Positions 53,959 to 61,732 of a DNA stretch of 64,000 bases are shown here, in pieces. Where the stretch lies: positions 124,001-188,000 of the forward strand of contig NZ_JAAXPS010000002.1 in NCBI RefSeq assembly GCF_012396555.1, in the 5' to 3' direction. The position numbers were made by a program, and so were the translations under genes. Below the pieces are notes generated by a model. It saw only the letters and a program-made list of their open reading frames with translations, ran no database searches and had not been told where the DNA came from. Origin of the DNA: Facklamia miroungae (GTDB lineage: Bacteria; Bacillota; Bacilli; Lactobacillales; Aerococcaceae). Numbering within the stretch: position 1 is the first letter of the stretch; every line of letters begins with the position of its first letter.

Positions 53959-54484
53959 ATAACATTTCACTCAGTTTATTTTGAATATATTCTTTAAGGG
54001 GTTGGCCTTCAATAAGAACGGTTTCAAAATCAGAAAAATCCACACCAAGTTTAAAGAAATTAATAGTTAAGGTACTGTTGTCAATTTTATCAACCATATT
54101 ATATGATGGAACAAAATGAATATTTACTTCTTCATATTTAGTTTCACCAGAGAATGCTTCTTTTAGTGCATCGACATTTAGTGTTTTTACGGTTGGTAAA
54201 GTAAGTTCCACATTTCCAGGATCATCAGCAAAGAACTTATTTGATTGATAAAACTCAAGTTCCTTTTCAGTTGCTTCATTAACAGGTTCATAATTAATCA
54301 CTGCTGATAAAACTTTTCGTACAGAATTTTGGTCAAATCCATCCGTATAAACTGCTTCCATTTCAGGACGGTTAGCAATATCTAAGAGGTATGTATCAGC
54401 TAACTTTTCTCTACGTGCTGCAGTTTGCCAGTAAAAATCCATCAATTCAATTGTTTCAAAGTTGATTTTAATCGTCTTTAACAT
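53957..54484 (-). CDS. Protein of unknown function between grdD and the DUF3343 gene
   Basis: 175 residues from ATG 54484 (AAGGAGA 6 bases upstream; an ATG 12 codons earlier has no such site). Soluble, acidic, no signal peptide, a single N-terminal segment LKTIKINFETIELMDFYWQTAARREKLADTYL that looks helical, then alternating strand/helix. I do not recognise a family. It may be linked with glycine reductase because it sits inside the grd region, but this is position only. Confidence 0.7.
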   Translation of the reverse strand: MLKTIKINFETIELMDFYWQTAARREKLADTYLLDIANRPEMEAVYTDGFDQNSVRKVLSAVINYEPVNEATEKELEFYQSNKFFADDPGNVELTLPTVKTLNVDALKEAFSGETKYEEVNIHFVPSYNMVDKIDNSTLTINFFKLGVDFSDFETVLIEGQPLKEYIQNKLSEML

Positions 54485-54634
54485 CAGTATTCTCCTTCGT
54501 TTATAAATTACACTATCCATTATAACAGATATGATAAACGATTAAATACCTGATCAAACAAAAATAGAAAACAAGTTAATTATTTAACAAAAAGAGGGTA
54601 AAAGTTTATAAAATCTCTTGTTCTTTTAATTAAC

Positions 54635-54862
54635 TTATAATATTTCTACTTGATTTAAAGTGATATTGTTTTGTTTAGCAACTTGAATAAGCTCAGTTCT
54701 GTATGCAGGGTCAGAACGCCAGGCCATACCACAACCAGCCGATAATTCACGAGGAATAATAACTAAGCGTCCCTTAATATTGCTTTCTTTAAACAAGCTT
54801 TCAGCTGCCATAGCATCTGTTGTTGAGTTAAAAGTTAAATATAAATATTCTCTTTTTGCCAT
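54635..54862 (-). CDS. DUF3343 protein, putative Se/S carrier
   Basis: 75 residues: REYLYLTFNSTTDAMAAESLFKE, then LVIIPRELSAGCGMAWRSDPA with one cysteine near residue 44, and a C-terminal LNQVEIL. DUF3343 proteins occur near selD, yedF and selenium-dependent enzymes and are proposed to carry Se or S. The conserved Gly-Cys-Gly is seen here. It is transcribed from the grd region on the minus strand. Confidence 0.85.
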   Translation of the reverse strand: MAKREYLYLTFNSTTDAMAAESLFKESNIKGRLVIIPRELSAGCGMAWRSDPAYRTELIQVAKQNNITLNQVEIL

Positions 54863-55095
54863 AAGGTACCTTCTTTCCCAATTACTTCATATTTTAAATT
54901 TGTTGAATTCCTTTCAGACTTGGAATTTTTTTAATAATTGATAAGATTATTATAGCAATCAAAATGATTCAATACTACTTTATCATTTAGGAGATCAAAA
55001 GCATAAATATCTAATTTCTCTAATGATATGATCTGAACCTATCAAAATCCAGTAGAATTATTTTTAATTAATATAGAAATACGAAAGGAGATATA

Positions 55096-55614
55096 ATGAA
55101 AACATTAATTTTTCTTGGTCATTCTATTCTTTCTTTGTACACAAAGAATACACTTGGAGATTGGCAGATAAGAAATATTTCAAAGCAAGGAATTATCGCT
55201 AAGGATGGTTTGAAAATTGCTAAAGATAGAAGTGAAGCGCTAAAAAATAGTGAGGCGGTTCTTATTATGTTTGGTATTAATGAACTTTATTATCAAATGA
55301 AACAAGAAGGCGTAATAAAATATCTCAAACTAATAGTACAACTGATTCAACGGATCAACCCAGAAATTGATATCATACTTTCACAAATTATTCAAACTAA
55401 GGAAACCGATAGATTAAAGCCAAACAAAATTGACTGGGTTAATCAAGAAATTATAAATATATCAGAAAATTATCACACAAAGATTCTTACATGGGAGCAA
55501 ATGTATAATCATTCTGGAAATATTGCTAGCGAATTTACTATAGATGGTATTCATCTAACAAAAGCAGGGTATGAAATCTTTGAAAATAGATTGCTAGAAC
55601 TTCTGAAAAGATAG
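55096..55614 (+). CDS. SGNH/GDSL-family hydrolase
   Basis: 172 residues, intracellular. Block I is IFLGHSIL (GDS normally; here GHS with the Ser at residue 9), block III is MFGINELYY (GxND normally; here GINE) and block V is DGIHLTKAGY (Asp and His). The changed block I and III residues make activity uncertain. Esterase or lipase-like role; substrate unknown. It lies just before the grdX promoter. Confidence 0.82.
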   Translation: MKTLIFLGHSILSLYTKNTLGDWQIRNISKQGIIAKDGLKIAKDRSEALKNSEAVLIMFGINELYYQMKQEGVIKYLKLIVQLIQRINPEIDIILSQIIQTKETDRLKPNKIDWVNQEIINISENYHTKILTWEQMYNHSGNIASEFTIDGIHLTKAGYEIFENRLLELLKR

Positions 55615-55762
55615 CTATACTCATAAATTTGGTGAATATGTCTGCTATTGATTAATTAACAAGCAATCGTTTTTACTATCAAACAATCAGACAGTTATTG
55701 ATAATTAAATTTTTTTTAAAAATATGACCTTACTTTAAAGTCTACTTTATTTGGTATTATTC

Positions 55763-55791
55763 TTGTAAACTATATAAGTTTTTGTTATAAT
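55763..55791 (+). promoter_or_regulatory. grdX-grdE-grdB promoter
   Basis: TTGTAA (55763-55768), 17-base spacer, extended -10 TGTTATAAT (TATAAT at 55786-55791). About 118 bases separate it from the grdX start. Confidence 0.85.
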
Positions 55792-55797
55792 GTTCAC

Positions 55798-55900
55798 AAG
55801 AACTAAGGAGAGTGCGGCCATAATTTGGCTTTGTTCTTAACATTTATAAAAGACTGATGCGAATCATTCTTGAAGAAATGTCAAGCACTGGCGTCTAGAG
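55798..55900 (+). ncRNA. Structured leader of the grdX operon (possible cis-regulatory RNA)
   Basis: The long leader can fold: AGTGC (55811-55815) pairs with GCACT (55885-55889), enclosing GCCA-TAATT-TGGC (55817-55829) and AAGA-c-TGAT-GCGA-ATCA-t-TCTT (55850-55871, a GNRA tetraloop). CTTGA...TCAAG (55869-55885) is an alternative hairpin partly overlapping the last. It does not match the glycine riboswitch or another class I know. Function unproven. Confidence 0.4.
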
Positions 55901-55908
55901 GTGAAACC

Positions 55909-56307
55909 ATGAAAATCATATCGAATAATCCGAAAGTGAAAGAAACAATCGACCAATGTCCTGTCATTTTTATTGACGGAGACTATGGAGATGTTCTATA
56001 TGAGACTAAAAAGCTCATAATTAATGAACATTATGTATTGTTGACTCATCCGCTTAGTGGTTCGATCAAGCCTAACGAAACTTTCTACAAATCAATAATT
56101 ATCACTACTACTAAACAATCACAAATCGATCTTGAAAGTCTCGAAATCATTGAACAAGCCATTACTGTGTATGAAAAATTCATTAAGGACCGTGCAACTC
56201 CAAATTGGCTGGATTCAGTCTTGGAGGATTTTGCTACGATCGATTTAGATTTAATGGAGAGTACATTACAGCGTATTCGTTTTTCACCAGAATTACGCTT
56301 TAACTAA
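55909..56307 (+). CDS. grdX: GrdX family protein
   Basis: 132 residues from ATG 55909 (AGAGGTGA upstream). Start KIISNNPKVKETIDQCPVIFIDGDYGDVLYETKKLI and the PLSGSIKPNETFYKSIII stretch fit GrdX, a small protein encoded first in many glycine reductase operons. Its role is unknown. It is 36 bp upstream of grdE, and a reading starting at 55870 would lie in the leader structure. Confidence 0.87.
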   Translation: MKIISNNPKVKETIDQCPVIFIDGDYGDVLYETKKLIINEHYVLLTHPLSGSIKPNETFYKSIIITTTKQSQIDLESLEIIEQAITVYEKFIKDRATPNWLDSVLEDFATIDLDLMESTLQRIRFSPELRFN

Positions 56308-56343
56308 CTCCCAAATTTAGAAAATAACAATAGAGGTGATTGA

Positions 56344-57630
56344 ATGAAACTTGAATTAGGTAAAATTCAAATTAATGATGTAAAACTTGCTGATCAATCC
56401 AAAGTTGAAAGCAATGTATTATACATCAACGAAGAAGAAATTAAAAATATCGTTTTAGAAGACGATCATATCGCAAAGGTTTCAATCGAAATAGCAAAAC
56501 CTGGTGAGTCAGTACGTATCACACCTATCAAAGACGTTATCGAGCCACGTTGTAAAGTTGATTCAAATTCAGAAATCTTCCCAGGTGTTGTCAGTAAAGT
56601 AGACCGTGTTGGTGAAGGCCGCACTCACGCTTTAAAAGGTTGTGCAGTAGCTACAGTTGGTAAAATTGTAGGTTTCCAAGAAGGTATTGTTGATATGCAA
56701 GGTCCTGGTGCTGAATTAACACCATTTTCTCAATTAATCAACATCTGTTTAGTTGTTGAGCCAGCTGAAAATGTAAAAACTCACTCTTATGAGCAAGCTG
56801 TTCGTGAAGCTGGACTAAAAGTTGCTAAACACTTAGGTAAATTATCTGCTTCAATCGAACCAGATGAAGTTGTAACCTATGAAACTAAGCCTTTATTAGA
56901 ACAAATTGCTGAATATCCAGAACTTCCAAAAGTGGGATATGTATATATGTTACAAACTCAAGGATTATTACATGATACTTATGTATATGGAACTGACGCA
57001 AAACATATCGTTCCTTCAATCCTTTATCCAACAGAAGTAATGGACGGAGCAATTATTTCTGGTAACTGTGTATCTGCTTGTGATAAAAACACAACTTACC
57101 ACCACTTAAATAATCCAATCATCGAAGATTTGTATGAGCGTCATGGTAAAGATATCAACTTCATGGGTGTAATTATCACTAACGAAGCTGTTTACTTAAA
57201 TGACAAAAAGCGTTCATCAGACTGGACTTCTAAGTTATGTTCATTCTTAGGTTTAGATGGTGTAATTGTATCTCAAGAAGGATTCGGTAACCCAGATACT
57301 GACTTAATTATGAATACTAAGAAAATCGAAGCTGAAGGTGTTAAGACAGTTATCGTAACTGACGAGTATGCTGGTCGTGATGGTGCTTCTCAAGGTTTAG
57401 CGGATGCTGACAAAGCTGCAGATGCTGTTGTTACTGGTGGAAACGCTAACGAAGTAGTTGTATTACCTCCAATGGACAAAGTAATCGGCTCATTAGATTA
57501 TGTCGATACAATTGCCGGTGGATTTGACGGAAGCTTACGCGAAAACGGAGAAATTGAAGTTGAAATTCAAGCCATTACTGGAGCTACAAATGAATTAGGC
57601 TTCAACAAGCGTACTGCTCGCGGTGTATAA
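56344..57630 (+). CDS. grdE: Glycine reductase component B proprotein (alpha/beta)
   Basis: 428 residues. The proprotein is cleaved at the conserved Asn-Cys (GAIISGNCVSACDKN), with Cys242 becoming the pyruvoyl group that binds glycine. Other conserved stretches are GKIQINDVKL at the start and QAITGATNELGFNKRTARG at the end. It makes the substrate-specific component B with GrdB. Codon use is strongly biased. RBS GAGGTGATTG; 23 bp before grdB. Confidence 0.96.
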   Translation: MKLELGKIQINDVKLADQSKVESNVLYINEEEIKNIVLEDDHIAKVSIEIAKPGESVRITPIKDVIEPRCKVDSNSEIFPGVVSKVDRVGEGRTHALKGCAVATVGKIVGFQEGIVDMQGPGAELTPFSQLINICLVVEPAENVKTHSYEQAVREAGLKVAKHLGKLSASIEPDEVVTYETKPLLEQIAEYPELPKVGYVYMLQTQGLLHDTYVYGTDAKHIVPSILYPTEVMDGAIISGNCVSACDKNTTYHHLNNPIIEDLYERHGKDINFMGVIITNEAVYLNDKKRSSDWTSKLCSFLGLDGVIVSQEGFGNPDTDLIMNTKKIEAEGVKTVIVTDEYAGRDGASQGLADADKAADAVVTGGNANEVVVLPPMDKVIGSLDYVDTIAGGFDGSLRENGEIEVEIQAITGATNELGFNKRTARGV

Positions 57631-57653
57631 TATTTAAATAAGGAGGTAAAACC

Positions 57654-58955
57654 ATGACAAAAAAACGTATAGTTCATTATATTAACCAATTCTACGCAGG
57701 TATTGGTGGAGAAGAAAAAGCTGATACAAAACCTTTCAAACAAGAAGGCGTTGTAGGACCTGGTGTTGGAATTAATGGCGCAATTGCTGAAAACGGTGAA
57801 ATCGTTGGTACAGTAGTTTGTGGAGATTCATACTTCAACGAAAACCCAGAAGCAATTAAAGAAGTTTTGGAAATGATTAAGTCATTTGATCCAGAATTAG
57901 TCATCGCCGGTCCAGCATTTAACGCTGGTCGTTACGGTGTTGCTGCAGGTGCTGTTGCAACAGCTGTAATGCAAGAATTGAATATTCCTGCAGTTGCTGG
58001 TATGTACGAAGAAAACCCTGGTGTTGACATGTATAAGAAAGTTCCTTACATTGTTAAGACTGGTAATTCTGCTGCTACAATGCGTAAAGCTATTCCAGCT
58101 ATTGCAAATGTCGTAAACAAGATCTTGACTGAACAAGAACTAGACCCAACTACTGATGAGTACTTCGAACGTCATCGTAAGAACTTTACTACTGAAGAGC
58201 GTGGTTCTAAACGTGCAGTTAACATGTTAGTTAAGAAATTAGCTGGTGACGAATTCACTTCAGAATTCCCAATGCCAGACTTTGACAATGTTGAACCTGG
58301 TAAAGCAATTAAGGATCTATCAAAAGCTAAAATTGCAATCGTTACTTCAGGTGGTATCGTTCCATTTGGTAACCCAGACCATATTGAATCTTCTTCTGCT
58401 TCTAAATATGGACGCTATGACATCACTGGTGTTCAAGACCTAAAAGAAGGCGAATATGAGACAGCTCACGGTGGACATGACCCAGTTTATGCAAACCAAG
58501 ACGCTGACCGTGTTATTCCTGTTGACGTATTACGTGAAAAAGAGCGTAATGGAGAAATTGGTGAATTACACAACTTCTATTATTCAACAGTAGGTAACGG
58601 TACAGCCGTAGCTTCTTCAAAAGCTTATGCTGCTGAAATTGCTAAAGACTTACATGAGCATAATGTAGATGCAGTTATTTTAACCTCTACTTGAGGTACT
58701 TGTACTCGTTGCGGAGCAACAATGGTAAAAGAAATCGAAAAAACTGGTCTACCTGTGGTTCATATTTGTACAGTTACACCTATCTCATTAACTGTAGGAG
58801 CTAACCGTATTATCCCTGCAATCGCCATTCCTCACCCATTAGGTAATCCTTCATTATCTAAGGAAGAAGAATATAAATTACGTACTCATTTAGTAGATAA
58901 GGCTTTAAAAGCTTTAACTACTGAAGTTACAGAACAAACTGTATTTGAAGACTAA
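57654..58955 (+). CDS. grdB: Glycine reductase component B selenoprotein GrdB (Sec at 58692-58694)
   Basis: 433 residues when UGA 58692-58694 is read as Sec347: LTST-U-GTCTRCGATMVKEIE, the standard GrdB UxxCxxC site. The parts from 57654 and from 58722 are a single gene. N-terminal YINQFYAGIGGEEKADTKP and VVCGDSYFNENPE are family features. With GrdE it deaminates glycine and forms the carboxymethyl group that moves to GrdA. A GTTGC-GGA-GCAAC hairpin follows UGA. No trx genes adjoin, so thioredoxin and its reductase must be elsewhere. Confidence 0.97.
58692..58720 (+). promoter_or_regulatory. Candidate bacterial SECIS of grdB
   Basis: UGA (58692-58694), 13 linker bases, then stem GTTGC (58708-58712) / GCAAC (58716-58720) with loop GGA, 18 bases after the UGA. 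Geometry is the same as in the PrdB-like gene. Confidence 0.6.
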
Positions 58956-59001
58956 TCCGTTCTTTAAATAAATAGTTTAACTATCTAGATTATTCTAGAT
59001 T

Positions 59002-59037
59002 AGGGTCACTAGTATTCTGCTAGTGGCTCTTTTTTTT
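59002..59037 (+). terminator. Terminator after grdB
   Basis: AGGGTCACTAG-TATTCTG-CTAGTGGCTCT then TTTTTTT; 11-bp stem with two G-U pairs. Confidence 0.93.
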
Positions 59038-59142
59038 AAGCAATATCATCCATGGTTGTTATTTTTTGGAGAAATCTTTATAATGCAATAAATTAGTCTT
59101 CTTATGTTTTTAAAAACTTTTCAGTTTGAAAAAGGAGAGATT

Positions 59143-59604
59143 ATGCGAATTTTAATTGATGCGGATGCTTGTCCAGTTAAAGAAGAAACGATTAAGATCG
59201 GTGAGTACTATGGAGTTGATGTGATTATGGTTACAACAACCGACCATTATTCTAGTCATATTATTGACTCCAAATACCTTCAGGTGATTTATATCGAACC
59301 AGGTATCGAAGCAGTCGATTATTATCTACTTTCAATTGCAAAAAAGGACGATATCGTAGTTACACAAGATTATGGTCTAGCTTCTTTATTGTTTTCAAAA
59401 TATAAGGTAATTCATCATTCAGGAAAGGTATATGATGAGTTTAATATCGATCAACTCTTGTTTGAAAGACACCTTGGCCAAAAAATGCGTAAGGCCGGAA
59501 AGAAAAATAAAGGTACCGGTAAATTTACCAAAGATGACCGTGATCGTTTTGTTGAAAGCCTAAGTAGAATAATTGAGGACAGTGAGCAAGAAAGTCACAA
59601 GTAA
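59143..59604 (+). CDS. YaiI/YqxD family protein (DUF188)
   Basis: 153 residues from ATG 59143 (AAAGGAGAG upstream; the frame is open 13 codons earlier). RILIDADACPVKEETIKI is the DUF188 start with conserved Asp/Cys, and DDIVVTQDYGLASLL follows. PIN-like fold suggests an RNA/DNA-related role; function unknown. Confidence 0.9.
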   Translation: MRILIDADACPVKEETIKIGEYYGVDVIMVTTTDHYSSHIIDSKYLQVIYIEPGIEAVDYYLLSIAKKDDIVVTQDYGLASLLFSKYKVIHHSGKVYDEFNIDQLLFERHLGQKMRKAGKKNKGTGKFTKDDRDRFVESLSRIIEDSEQESHK

Positions 59605-59643
59605 AGTAGGAGACTGTTATAATAAATAAAAGGAGTTGATTAT

Positions 59644-60501
59644 ATGTCAAAAGTTTATAAAGAAGATTTTGCTTATCCTATTGAAGCTAATCGTTACCGT
59701 TTGGCTTTTGCCTTCCCATGCCCTTATGCCCAAAGGGCCGAAATTGCCAGACGTCTTTTAGGTTTGGATAAAGTAATTGGCTTAGCTCTTACTAGTTCAA
59801 TTAAAACAAAGCGCATTTGGGATTTTTCAAATCAAAAAGACGGAAAAGATCCCGTCTTAGGCGTTGAATTTGTTTCTGAACTATATAAAAATACTGATCC
59901 AGATTATGAAGGGCCTTTTTCTGTTCCAGCCTTGGTAGATACTACTAATAATCAGGTTGTGAATTCAGAGTCATTAGATATATTACGCGATTTTACCACT
60001 CGTTTTAAACCACTTCATGGTGATGGAGCACCTGATTTATATCCGAAAGATATACAAAAAGAAGTGGATGAGTGGATACAATGGGTGATTACGAATGTCT
60101 TAGGTCGAGCAAGTGGAGCTGGGTATACGCGTTCACAAGAAGAATTTGACGAGAATGCAAAAGCCTATTTTAAATCGCTGAAAGAACTCGATCAACATTT
60201 CTTTGCCAATCAATTTTTATTAGGTGATCGATTAACGGAAGCGGATATAGTTTTATATACACCACTAATTCGCCATGATTTGTTATATTATCCAATTTAC
60301 GGCCTATTCCAGTATAAGCTGCAAGATTTACCAAATTTATGGCGGTATGTTAAAAATCTATATCAAATTCCAGCTTTTAAAGAAGCGACAAACTTTAAAG
60401 AATATCAAATTGGTCAATACTCTGGTAAGACTGGACGCGCCTTCTTCAAAAGAGAAGTCGTTCCTATGCTGCCTGATATGTCTTATTGGGATGAAAAATA
60501 A
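59644..60501 (+). CDS. Glutathione S-transferase family protein, YqjG-like (glutathionyl-hydroquinone reductase-like)
   Basis: 285 residues. The N-terminal thioredoxin-like domain has FAFPCPYAQRAEIARRLLGLD: the Xi-class GST motif is usually CPWAHR, here CPYAQR, with the Cys near residue 26. The C-terminal helical domain has the FLLGDRLTEADIVLYTPLIR motif. Xi-class enzymes reduce glutathionyl-hydroquinones. Its natural thiol cofactor in this organism is not known. It stands beside an FMN reductase with an MhqR-like operator, which supports a quinone-stress role. Confidence 0.82.
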   Translation: MSKVYKEDFAYPIEANRYRLAFAFPCPYAQRAEIARRLLGLDKVIGLALTSSIKTKRIWDFSNQKDGKDPVLGVEFVSELYKNTDPDYEGPFSVPALVDTTNNQVVNSESLDILRDFTTRFKPLHGDGAPDLYPKDIQKEVDEWIQWVITNVLGRASGAGYTRSQEEFDENAKAYFKSLKELDQHFFANQFLLGDRLTEADIVLYTPLIRHDLLYYPIYGLFQYKLQDLPNLWRYVKNLYQIPAFKEATNFKEYQIGQYSGKTGRAFFKREVVPMLPDMSYWDEK

Positions 60502-60535
60502 TCCCTAAAAGAATTTAAAAACCGAGACATTACAC

Positions 60536-60567
60536 TTGATTTTATTTCGAATTCGAGATAAAATCAA
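60536..60567 (+). promoter_or_regulatory. 32-bp palindrome, MhqR-box-like operator, overlapping a promoter
   Basis: 15 of 16 mirrored positions agree. Its core TATTTCGAATTCGAGATA is nearly identical to the MhqR box known from Bacillus and Staphylococcus (TATCTCGAATTCGAGATA as I recall). TTGATT (60536-60541), 17-base spacer, TAAAAT (60559-60564) lie inside it, so binding would block transcription of the FMN reductase. Confidence 0.7.
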
Positions 60568-60620
60568 ATTGTTCAATAAGTTATGCAGTTGAACAAATAC
60601 ATTTATAAAGGATGATAAAA

Positions 60621-61148
60621 ATGACAAAACTAGGTGTAATTGTAGGATCAACTCGTAAAAATTCTTTTTCAAAACAATGGGCAGACAATATAGTATCTTT
60701 ATATCCCGAGGAAACAGAAGTTGAATATTTAGACATTGCTAATTTACCGTTATACAATCAAGACTATGATGAAAATTCGCCTCAAGCGTATACCGATTTT
60801 CGTGAAGCTGTGAAGCGTCAAGACTTAATCTTGTTTGTTACTCCAGAACATAATCGTACGATGTCAGCTGCATTAAAAAATGCTTTAGATGTTGCTTCTC
60901 GTCCTTGGGGTGAATCAGTTTGGGGTGGCAAACCAGCACTGGTAGCGTCTCACTCCATTTCTGTTTTAGGTGGAGCTATGGCTAATAAAGATGTTCATAA
61001 ATCTCTAGGTTTCTTAAATATGAAGGCAGTTGGACAACCTGAAGTTATTTTATCCAATTCCCCAGATTTATTAAAAGATGGCAAAGCACCTCAAGGTACT
61101 TTAGACTTCTTACAGACTGCTGTAAATGCTCATTTAGCATTATTATAA
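60621..61148 (+). CDS. NAD(P)H-dependent FMN reductase
   Basis: 175 residues from ATG 60621 (AAAGGA 8 bases upstream; the ATG at 60612 overlaps it). LGVIVGSTRKNSFSKQWADNI gives the phosphate loop, and FVTPEHNRTMSAALKNALDVASRPW the flavin loop. It belongs to the SsuE/azoreductase-like group that reduces FMN or quinones. It is likely inducible by quinone-type electrophiles because of the palindromic operator upstream. Confidence 0.9.
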   Translation: MTKLGVIVGSTRKNSFSKQWADNIVSLYPEETEVEYLDIANLPLYNQDYDENSPQAYTDFREAVKRQDLILFVTPEHNRTMSAALKNALDVASRPWGESVWGGKPALVASHSISVLGGAMANKDVHKSLGFLNMKAVGQPEVILSNSPDLLKDGKAPQGTLDFLQTAVNAHLALL

Positions 61149-61187
61149 TAATTTCTTTAGTTACATTAATTATAGAGATCATTTAAG

Positions 61188-61216
61188 TTGACTTCCAAAT
61201 GATTTGGATGTATACT
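61188..61216 (+). promoter_or_regulatory. Promoter of the cold-shock gene with a palindromic spacer
   Basis: TTGACT (61188-61193), 17-base spacer, TATACT (61211-61216). The spacer contains the perfect palindrome CCAAAT-G-ATTTGG (61195-61207). The leader then runs about 115 bases to the start codon and has a GCGC-TTA-GCGC hairpin just before the ribosome-binding site. Confidence 0.75.
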
Positions 61217-61336
61217 TGTAAAGGTAGAGAGTAATAAAATATTTAAAAGTTTAATTCATTATCATAATTAATCCTTTTCTTTATCTTATGTAACATCTGC
61301 AAAAAAATCGCGCTTAGCGCAAGGAGGATTTCATTT

Positions 61337-61540
61337 ATGAATAATGGAACAGTAAAATGGTTTAACTCAGAAAAAGGTTTTGGCTTTATCGAACAAGAAA
61401 ATGGTGAAGATGTATTCGTACATTTCTCTGCTATTAACAACGAAGGCTTCAAAACTTTAGAAGAAGGCCAAAAAGTTACTTTTGATGTTGAAACTGGTGA
61501 ACGCGGACTACAAGCTAGTAACGTGTCAGTAGTAGCATAA
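61337..61540 (+). CDS. Cold-shock protein (CspA family)
   Basis: 67 residues: [17 protein letters not shown] (RNP-1) and DVFVHFSAI (RNP-2), the single-stranded nucleic-acid binding motifs of the cold-shock domain. It melts RNA secondary structure. The long 5' leader is normal for csp genes, in which it affects translation at low temperature. Confidence 0.96.
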   Translation: MNNGTVKWFNSEKGFGFIEQENGEDVFVHFSAINNEGFKTLEEGQKVTFDVETGERGLQASNVSVVA

Positions 61541-61558
61541 TTTAACTAAATACCTATT

Positions 61559-61592
61559 CAAACGACAAACTTTATAGTTTGTCGTTTTTTTT
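61559..61592 (+). terminator. Terminator after the csp gene
   Basis: AACGACAAACT-TTAT-AGTTTGTCGTT then TTTTTT. Confidence 0.95.
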
Positions 61593-61673
61593 ATTTTTGA
61601 GATTATAAGTAATGTTTGTAAAAATTTTTTAGTCAATATAATTTAAATATTAAGAACAAATTTATGTTTTTCA

Positions 61674-61702
61674 TTGAAAACGCTTCGAAATTAAGGTATA
61701 TT
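61674..61702 (+). promoter_or_regulatory. PTS promoter with overlapping cre-like site
   Basis: TTGAAA (61674-61679), 17-base spacer, TATATT (61697-61702). The sequence TGAAAACGCTTCGA (61675-61688) resembles cre at most positions and overlaps the -35, so CcpA-dependent repression is plausible. Confidence 0.55.
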
Positions 61703-61732
61703 ATAATTGAAAAAAATAAAGGAGATGAGATT

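Noticed and set aside
55798-55900. Glycine riboswitch in front of grdX
   Set aside because: The conserved glycine aptamer sequences are not present, although the leader looks structured.
57654-58955. grdB as two fragments or a pseudogene broken by a stop codon
   Set aside because: The UGA at 58692 lies at the conserved Sec site and a SECIS-like hairpin follows; the combined length is normal.
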